From Rehmannia glutinosa (Eukaryota > Streptophyta > Magnoliopsida > Lamiales > Orobanchaceae): DNA of 64,000 bases. This document shows, in pieces, positions 56,367 to 64,000 of the stretch. The stretch lies in NCBI GenBank assembly GCA_016081115.2, contig CM071935.1, forward strand, positions 20,440,653 through 20,504,652, read 5' to 3'. The notes under the pieces are model-generated. The model searched no databases, was not told the DNA's origin, and saw only the letters and a program-made list of their open reading frames with translations. A program made the position numbers and the translations under genes. Position 1 is the stretch's first letter; each line of letters begins with the position of its first letter.

Positions 56367-59006
56367 TATTATCTCCTTAAAATAATTTCGTCCCGAAATT
56401 CAATCAACTTAATTACTAAATCCAATAATGACAAAATATCTTGCTAGAATATCATCCTTTCATTTCCAAGTTGCCTCGTCTCTTGGTCATCTCAATCACA
56501 TAAAGCGAACTCCACTAAAGTTAAATATGTCTCCAATTCACCTCAAAAAAAAAATGTCTCCAATTACTCTTGAAATCAAATACATATCTCTTAGATTCTA
56601 TTGTCCTTTCGGTTTATCCATCCGTCTATAGATGCTATCGCCCATTAAAATTTTACTTTATTCCCATTGATAATGCAAGCTTCTCCAAATATTCAAAGTG
56701 GACTAGTATCTCTATCTCGATATTCTTACTATTTCTCGTATGTACAATTGCGAAAATTGATCTAAATCAAATGTCATCTCGCAAAAAGTGTGTAGATTTG
56801 GCGGTAGGTCGAATTAATCCATATTGTGATTTTCCTTAGATGGTCGTGGATCGACTTACGAAAAGGTCAATATACATATGCTCTCGACTTTCATTCGAGT
56901 GTATCAAGTATCTTAACAAAAATCTAGACATATCGTTAGTGCTTGACCTTAATTGTTGACGTGACATGCATCTATCCACACGATTCTCGATAGTTCTTAT
57001 CATATTCCTATACCAAAAATACATTTCACATATCTCGATAAATCTTTGTAACTCATAAGTGAGCGGTGTACAATATCCAATGTGGTCATCATAATATTTC
57101 AATTCTTAGTTAGTCATCCCTAGATATAAGCAAAATTCCTTCGTAACCTAATCCACCATTAGAAGCTAAAACAATTATGTTGAGGTTTTCGATTTGATCA
57201 TAGTTTCTCATCTTACATAAAACTCATATGTCAATTGTGTCTCATTAATCTTATCTCTAAGTACAAGTCGTTCAACCATTGTTGCGATAATTGATTCAAT
57301 CCACAAGAAAGTGTGACAACTTCGATTATCAACTTAGCAAACTCTCTTGTCAAGTATTCTTATTCTACTCGTAAAAACTGGTCAATCCTTATTTAACTTC
57401 TTAGAAATCCTCCGCACACTTCTCGCTCCACCGAAAACTTCACTTTTTCCTTTCACTCTAGTCTCGGTGTTGAACTCTAAAATACTTTCTATAAACCTTA
57501 TGTAACACCCAAATGGGTCTAGAAACATCGAACTTCATTCACAATCGTAATTATACTCCATTCATTAATAACTTCAACATTAACCAGGTCAACTTATATT
57601 CCTCATACGATAACGTTCGACTAACCAAAATTACACGTCTAACCACAATTTAAACTTATTGAAATTCAAGAGAACTCATCTCGAGACCTCAAATCAATCC
57701 TAAATAAGACACTAGATCCTTTAAGTAATCAAATGAATCATTTTATTCTTAGATCGGTTACTTGTTTTAAAATCCAATAAATTCTCCATCTAATCAATAT
57801 ACTCCATAGATCCATCTTATCTTAACAAACCCGATTGGCTCTCCTTATGATGATACTCTAAGTCGATAAGTCCTTTAACCAATAATTCTTATAATTGCAC
57901 ATTTAACTTTATAATTCCTTCATCGTCATTCTATTTGGTGAATTTAATATCGTGTCATCCCAAGTATAAAGTCAATGGTGAAATCTATAAGTCTATCATA
58001 TGGAATCCCAAATAAAAGTTTCTAAAAATATATTTCATAACCTCGAATAATTATCACATTCACCATTAACAAATCAAAATATTAGTAAGTTCTTTGCACT
58101 ATCCAAATACTTCAAACAATTTATTTTCTTATACTTTCTATTGCATTCTTTCCGACTCCAACTCGGTGGTAGTAGCCTTTATCCCATAGAAAAATAAACT
58201 CATCATCTGTGAAACACTATCTTCTTATATGACATTCTGTACCTCCTAGGCTCTCACTAAGTTAGTCCATACCTTAGATCACCTCAATTTTTTTTTTTAT
58301 CTACACAAGATATAAATCCACTTATAAACCATTTTCTCTAACTTTCGGTTTCGACTTTAAACATCCGAGCAACTATTGCCTTTCCACATGATATACTAAC
58401 CTCATAACCATCTCAAATTATTATAATTAACTATTGGAAAAAGATCATGTCATAAATCGTGAATATTAAACTTAAAGCGATAAGTGTCTATCTAATATTC
58501 ATGTTGCTAGTGATCTACTCATAGTCAGTCCTAACATTCAAGATCGCCTATAAATTCGTAATGAACCTCAAGTATTCTATCACAAAGGTCCTCTATAGTA
58601 TGTATATTGTTCTTTCTATTTCTCTATAGAATTCATCAATATCCCATAAGAGTCCAATAGTCATATGATACCGTATGTGCTATGCATCCATGAAATACAT
58701 TTGAATCATTTTTTTCCTTTCGCAATAGAAATCATGTAGTTTGTCGATAGCAGTAGCAATGGAAACAACAATAGCGAAAGAGTGAGTGGCGAGCTTGATG
58801 AAGTAGCATAGAACTTTTGAAAATTTTAACTTCGTGCCATGGCTTTGGAGTTGGCGTGGCATAGCGGTGGTGGATTCGTAGCTCTTTTCATTTATTTTAA
58901 AAAAAAACTTAATTATTCATTTATCGAGTAAACACACACACGAAAACTACATGCATTTTGTTTTTTTGGCAAGTCTACAGGAAGGTAGACCCGCTCTGAT
59001 ACCAAC
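56367..59006 (-). pseudogene. Chromovirus internal region 2 (decayed pol)
   Basis: A near copy of internal region 1, with the same 2.64 kb length and the same deletions, so the two were duplicated together after the deletions. The same minus-strand integrase words are visible around 56750-56830 but with extra frame breaks. Near 58850-58700 an open frame (PRQLQSHGTKLKFSKV...) lies just inside the primer site, where gag should start; not recognised. Confidence 0.7.
58990..59004 (-). promoter_or_regulatory. Chromovirus primer-binding site (initiator tRNA-Met)
   Basis: The minus strand reads TGGTATCAGAGCGGG two bases inside LTR 3, a perfect match to the usual plant initiator tRNA-Met primer site. 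It fixes the minus orientation of the array. Confidence 0.88.
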
Positions 59007-60963
59007 TGTAACGCCCTAGAATTTCTTTAATAAAATAAAATAAACGAGCATACACTTAATTTTAATGATGAAAAAGGACATGGATAATTTAAAAATAAAA
59101 TTTAACTGAGTCAATTGTAGCGGAAGCAAAAATATTTCATAATTAAAAATCTAACCATCGCCTCGATACCATCAATTTCAAATAAATGGAAATAAAACTA
59201 ATAACTTAAATGAAGTAAATAGTTCAACATTTTTTTTTATAAACTAAACATTTGTGCATAAATCCATAGGCCTTGTCATATCCACCGCTCTTAGCCAGCG
59301 CCATCTCCTTCACCTGAAAAGTTTGTTATATGTGGGGTGAGTGACACACTCGGTGGAGTATAAATTGTCCAAGCTAAATACACGAGATATCTCACATAGG
59401 CATGCAAATACATTCCAATAGTACATAGCATAGATCATTTGAAAACCGTAGACATAGACAATAGGTGCACCGCAGGGTTCCACTTGAGGGATACATCGAC
59501 CCCGGACCTCTTGAGTCCCCTGGCTCAATAGGGCCTAAGCAATCGTATCTTACACATTCATGTAAAATAATCTAAGCATTTAACAAGGACAATAAAGTTT
59601 AGAAAAACAAACCCCACCTTGATCGTAGCTTGAAAAATAAGTAGAACTTAAAAAGGTCGGATGCAAGCACGCCTAATCCTCGCTCGATATTTTGCCTAAC
59701 CATAGAAAATAATACTAATTAAAATCCTCGAATATTCTAAACTTAAACTTAAAAATAATAATCTAAAAATTCTAATTTAGGGGCTTAATAGGATATAACA
59801 ATAGAATCGATGGTGAATTGGAATCAAAATAAAAATTGGAATTTAGAGGCTAATTTGATGGTATGGAAATGAAGGGTAATCTTGTCAATAGTGTATGGGG
59901 ACCATATCCCCAAAATTTCTCCTTCCCCTTTTTTTCTCTTCCCACACGTGTACTACCCCATCCTCCATCTCTTTTTTTCTCTTACTTTCCCTCTCCTCTT
60001 TCTTTTTCCTTTTTCTTTCTTTTTCCCTACTTTTCCATTCGGTCAACACCTCTTTCACAAATTCCAACCCAACTCCTCTTTTCTCACACTTTTCCTTTCT
60101 CTTTTATTCCTTTTTCCTTTCAACTGCAACACCTCCAAACTCCACCATCTTTCTTTCTTCTTTTTTTTTTTTTTTATTCTTTATGTCTCCAAACTCCGTC
60201 ACAAAGACCATCATCTCCCTTTCTTTCTTTTACTTTTTTTTTTTTCCAACAATCTGGTCTCCACGCTGAGAACCGGCGGCTCGCGACGCGACGGGCGGCG
60301 ACGAGCCGATTCGACAGATACCAGGTTTGACCGGCGTGCGGGGGCGTGGTGGTTCGGTTTGCGGCGGGGCGGGTTTCGTGGGTCCGAGATTTTTTTCCGG
60401 CAAAATTCGAGGCTGAACTCGGGTTGGTGTTTAGCGGCGGTGGTTCGGATTGAGCCGCGGTTTTCTCTGATTTTAAAATTCGATTTTGTTTTTCGGTGGA
60501 TTTGTGGATTTGGATTTCCGGCGAAGGATGAGTTATGGAGGTGATGATTCGGTTTTAGTCGTGTAACATAAGATGAAATAGAAGAGAAAAAAAAGGGCTT
60601 TACCTTGACTGGGAAACATTTAATAGGAGGGGACTACTGTTTTTATAGGACTGATTAGGTTTAGGGTTATTTAGTATTTTTAATGTCATAGGATTCTCAT
60701 AAATCGGGTAGGATATATCAAGATTTGATATATTTGGAAGTTTAAAATTGTGTGTATCTTGATATTCTAGAATTCTACTGGAATTAGATATTTTAATGGG
60801 CTAAGATAAGTTTGGGCTTAAAATAATTTGGGCTTGGGTAAATATTCATTTGATTGGATAATTGGACTTGGATTTAATAATATAGCCCCTAAATAAAAAC
60901 TAACTAAAATCTAAAAATTCACAATTCTTAATAAAAGGCCTAAATAAAATCTCGGATATTACA
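59007..60963 (-). repeat. Chromovirus LTR 3
   Basis: 1957 bp with the best-preserved ends: TGTAACGCCCTAGAATTTC on plus and GGATATTACA. It lacks a short segment near 60615 (GAATGAAAGA...GTGAAA of the other LTRs). Pyrimidine tract at 59915-60250. Confidence 0.9.
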
Positions 60964-61841
60964 TCTACGAAGAACACCACAAGGCCTTTCGCATCTACGG
61001 AAGCACAAGGGTTCGAAGGCTGGAAATGATGATCCTTTCTTAGTTTAGATCTCTTGTTTGTACTAAATGATCTCAAACTATTTGATTTCAACTTTGTCTA
61101 TGAATTTGTTATCAAATATGTTGGGCATATCTTTCTGATCCTAGGGCATAATCAAAACTGTGGATTTATGTTAAATCTATTTTGGTTGTTTTCTTAATTG
61201 GTTTATGTGTTCTATTATATGAATTCGAATGCTTAATTCTTGTGGATTATCGGATCAATAATTTGCATGTCATATTTGTTAGTTCATAATTCGGGAGATA
61301 AGCTCTAACGAACGAAAATCAAGTTTAGACATAAACGAGTGTAACGTGTTGGGAGACCTACAATGTTTGTGGGGAGTACTTCAATTCGAAAATCTTTTGG
61401 GAGTTAATAGTAATTGTAACGTGTTGGGAGACCTACTATTGTTATTAATCAACTGTTTATGCGCCACCTGGGAGGGAGAATAAACTAATTTAGGAATTGA
61501 AGCCACATAAATACATAAACTGACTTTGATAAACATTAGCTGGATTTAATATTGAAGAATCATGTTGAGATTATGTGCCTAGGGTTGCTTTCATATTTGT
61601 TGAAAACTTGTGGAGTTCGGATTTATAACATTATAAATATTTTACTTGATAATTTAGGATTTAGATTAGATAATAAATAAACTTGTGATTTTCGACTGCT
61701 TCAATAAAATTGGAATACGATATTTACTATAACCTAAGTGTTTCGTATTCAATCCCTGGGGAATACGATCTTACTCGCCATTATCTGCTAGCTACGATGT
61801 ATACTTGCAGTATAGTGAAAAGATTTTCACGGTCAAGTTTT

Positions 61842-61858
61842 TGGCGTCGTTGCCGGGG
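61842..61858 (+). promoter_or_regulatory. Athila primer-binding site (tRNA-Asp type)
   Basis: TGGCGTCGTTGCCGGGG, six bases after the LTR end, differs by one base from the complement of the plant tRNA-Asp 3' end (TGGCGCCGTTGCCGGGG), the primer used by Athila/Tat-type elements. Confidence 0.85.
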
Positions 61859-62107
61859 ATTGAAAGATTCAACTTTGATATAGTAATAAGTAGTTCAACT
61901 TTGACTAACTTGCAGTATATTCTTTTATTTTTTTTTTAATTATTTTCGATTTTCTTTTGTAAATAGAATTTTTATTTGCTTTGGTTCTAACATTATTTTT
62001 GTTAGTGCGGATAGTGCATGATCACGCGTTCCAGATCTACCCAACCAATCCCCATTGATTAGAGATTGAAAACACAACAAAATAATTAAAAAAAAAGATC
62101 TAAAGCA

Positions 62108-62893
62108 ATGGCGGAGGGGAACAATCAGGACGTTTTGAACAACAGAAACAACAAGGAGCGCCCACCGGGGCGAATGGACGGAACCAAATAGAGGAAAGGC
62201 CGCAAGATGGGTAGTTAGGGACTATTTCCAGCCAGAAGTTAGTCAAAGATATGGGGGTGTGGCCCGTATGCCGATTAATTCAAATTATTTCGAATTAAAA
62301 CCTATGGTAATCCAGATGGTTTCACAAAACTAGTTTGGGGGAAGAGCCGTTGAGGATCCAAACGCGCATCTAGCGCAATTTTTAGAAATCTGCGATACAG
62401 TTAAGATGAATGGTATTTATGAGGATATCATTCGATGCCGTCTTTCTGCATTCTCTCTATAAGGCTAAGGGATGGTTATGCTTTTTGACACCACCCGAGA
62501 TCAAGGTGAACTAAGTCAACGTTTTTGGCTAAGTATTTTCCCTCTAGTAAAACGCTCCAATTGAAAGGTGAGATCGCCTAGTTTAGGCAGTTAGATGCAG
62601 AGCCGCTATATGAAGCATGGGATAGGTTTGGAGAATTGTCGAGGAAGTGCCCTCAACAGGGATATCCCGATTACCAACAGGTACATTATTTCTATAATGG
62701 TTTAAGTGGAAACACAAGAACTATTATAAATGATGCGTCTAGGGGGTGCACTACTAGGGAAATATCCGGATGAGGCACTAGAATTGTTGGAAGAGATGGA
62801 AAATAAGAGTTACCAGTGGCCATCCAAGAGATCTAATATCCGACGTGTGGTGGAGATCCAGGATAAGAAGGTTGCCATGCTCACAACCTACTC
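62108..62893 (+). pseudogene. Athila-type gag, truncated
   Basis: ATG 62108 begins MAEGNNQDVLNNRNNKERPP. In changing frames the gag core follows: NYFELKPMVIQMV (about 62285), DPNAHLAQFLEICDTVKMNG (62354-62412), QRFLAKYFPSSKTLQLKGEI (62520-62575), EPLYEAWDRFGELSRKCPQQ (62601-62660), and YFYNGLSGNTRTIINDASRG (62688-62745). This is the retrotransposon gag domain of Athila/Tat gypsy elements (capsid). Several stops, and the sequence is cut at about 62893 by an inverted LTR, so no zinc knuckle or pol follows. Confidence 0.8.
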
Positions 62894-63970
62894 AACAATT
62901 AATATTAACTCCCAAAAGATCTTTGAATTGAAGTACTCCCCACAAACAGTTATAAGCCTCTGACTCTATACTTGTTTATGTCTGAACTCGATTTTTGTTT
63001 GTTAGAACTCACCTCCCAGATTATGGACTAACAAATATGACATGCAAATTATTGATCAGATAATCTACAAGAATTAAGCATTCGAATTCATAAAATAGAA
63101 CACATAAACCAATTAAGAAAATAATCAATATAGATTTAACATGAATCCATAGTTTTGATTATGCCCTAGGATCAGAAAGATTAGCCCAACATATTTGATG
63201 ACAAATTCATAGACAAAGTTGAAATCAAATAATTTGACATCGTTTAAGTACAAAAAGAGATCTAAACTAAGAAAGAAAAACCCTTCTTGTCAGGATGGAT
63301 CCTCCTTCCAAGTCTTCGAACCTTTGTGCTTCCGTAGATGCAAAAGGCCGTGTGGTGCTCTTCGTAGATTTGCCATGCTCTCTCGAAGATTGTTGATCCG
63401 TAAACCCTAGTGTATTTTGTTGTATTCTTAGATGTAATGACTTCTCAATTCGTGCAGCCTTGGTCCCTTTATATAGGTGCTTTGAGAGATCACTTATAGA
63501 GTTCTGATGGGAAAATGAATCAAAGATTAGCCGACAGACGGATCGCACGACCTTGTGCAATTCACACGGTCCGACCATGTAAAGCATTTTGCTCTCTGTT
63601 TTTTCTCCGAACAAACCACACAATCGTGCGATGTGTCTCTCAAATTTTTCCTCGAACAAGTCACACGAACGTGTAAAAACATATGGGAACAATCCACACG
63701 GTCATGTGCCTTTTCATACAGTCAGGTCGTGTGACTTGTTTTTCTCTGTTTTCTTCGCGTATTCGATCTTCTCTTCGCATTCTTCAATCTTGTCCGGGCC
63801 TTCTAATTGATATCTTTTTATTTAAGCTTCGTTTCCAGCAAAACATTATAAGAATACGCAGTATCATGCCATTCTAAGAAAACCAAGTAAAATACACTAA
63901 ATATGTGTGTAAATGCATCAAATATATATAATTTTAAGCCCCTAAATGCACGTATATTTTACATGTATCA
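62894..63970 (-). repeat. Inverted, truncated Athila-type LTR
   Basis: On minus it starts TGATACATGTAAAATATACG at 63970 and runs leftward through the palindrome-rich part (63540-63730), the TATATAAAGG-like box (about 63468-63477) and the block with TTGTGGGGAGTACTTCAATT (about 62930-62950), ending near 62894 within the LTR. The last third of the LTR is missing. Confidence 0.8.
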
Positions 63971-64000
63971 AAATCCCCCAAACTTAAACCATTGATCGTC
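63971..64000 (-). promoter_or_regulatory. Polypurine tract and internal tail of the inverted Athila-type element
   Basis: Minus strand reads AAGTTTGGGGGATTT immediately before the LTR start, as at 49176-49190. The element continues beyond the window. Confidence 0.65.

Larger units (their letters stand above)
49814..60963 (-). mobile_element. Chromovirus-type Ty3/gypsy tandem array: LTR-internal-LTR-internal-LTR
   Basis: Three LTRs (49814-51765, 54407-56366, 59007-60963) alternate with two internal regions (51766-54406, 56367-59006). The repeat period is 4593 then 4600 bases. Orientation is minus: the plus-strand LTR begins TGTAACGCCCTAGAATTTC and ends GGATATTACA, and the primer site (58990-59004) lies on its left. 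Decayed integrase and chromodomain-end motifs on minus identify a chromovirus, Tekay/Del-like by recall. The outer flanks, ATCTC at 49809-49813 and TCTAC at 60964-60968, fit one damaged duplication of TCTAC. Confidence 0.88.
49191..61835 (+). repeat. Athila-type LTR split by the chromovirus array (49191-49813 and 60964-61835)
   Basis: The left part starts TGATACGTGTAAAAGATATG, carries several CACGGCCGTGTG-type palindromes (49430-49640) and TATATAAAGG at 49699-49708. The right part resumes with TCTACGAAGAACACCACAAG and follows the solo LTR (from about 24750) to its end, ...TTTTCACGGTCA at 61835. Without the insertion it is about 1.49 kb. It is preceded by a polypurine tract and followed by a primer site, so it serves both as a 3' LTR on its left and a 5' LTR on its right. 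Confidence 0.8.

Overview
The window is nuclear DNA of a flowering plant, most likely a eudicot. The evidence is the plant families of retroelements (Ty1/copia with a long extra 3' reading frame, Athila-type and chromovirus-type Ty3/gypsy, plant L1 LINEs), Mutator, hAT and Harbinger-type DNA elements, AT-rich intergenic DNA, and one intron-containing host gene of the plant KMS/VMP1 family. No tRNA, rRNA, organelle block, CRISPR array or bacterial feature was seen.

Layout. 1-1535: truncated piece of the extra 3' reading frame of a copia element. 1535-4495: AT-rich DNA with a FAR1-like exon and a dispersed CTATGCA-type motif. 4496-18592: a structurally complete but decayed copia element of 14.1 kb with two LTRs, a primer site, gag, protease, integrase, RT and RNase H, a 4.6 kb additional sense coding region, a polypurine tract and a perfect 5-bp target duplication (GTGTC). 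18598-21970: AT-rich DNA with a FAR1-like first exon, degenerate repeats and a gypsy LTR scrap. 21975-28250: an L1 fragment split by a second L1 (12-bp duplication), whose ORF1 is in turn split by an Athila-type solo LTR (duplication GCCCC). 28481-30443: a Mutator-like element carrying the tail of a Ulp1-type cysteine protease and remnants of a mudrA-type transposase. 32761-37910: the KMS/VMP1-like gene in eight coding exons, three of its introns carrying Mutator-type MITEs with terminal repeats like those of the neighbouring Mutator-like element. 38902-39871: two copies of a 0.4 kb MITE. 40142-44107: a minus-strand, 5'-truncated L1 with a 13-bp duplication. 44841-48377: a decayed gypsy element with hAT-like insertions. 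48378-64000: Athila-type sequence in which one LTR is interrupted by an 11.1 kb minus-strand chromovirus array of the form LTR-internal-LTR-internal-LTR. The window ends with Athila gag running into an inverted Athila LTR.

Functionally, the only plausible host gene is KMS/VMP1-like, and its exon 4 carries what look like three one-base losses and an internal stop. These could be pseudogenization or consensus errors; comparison of the two chromovirus internal copies also shows recurrent CG-versus-CNG indels, which argues for checking base accuracy. The most interesting unexplained coding content is the long 3' reading frame of the copia element. A second, diverged copy of its coiled-coil part at the left edge keeps its protein sequence well enough to suggest a function in the element's life cycle.
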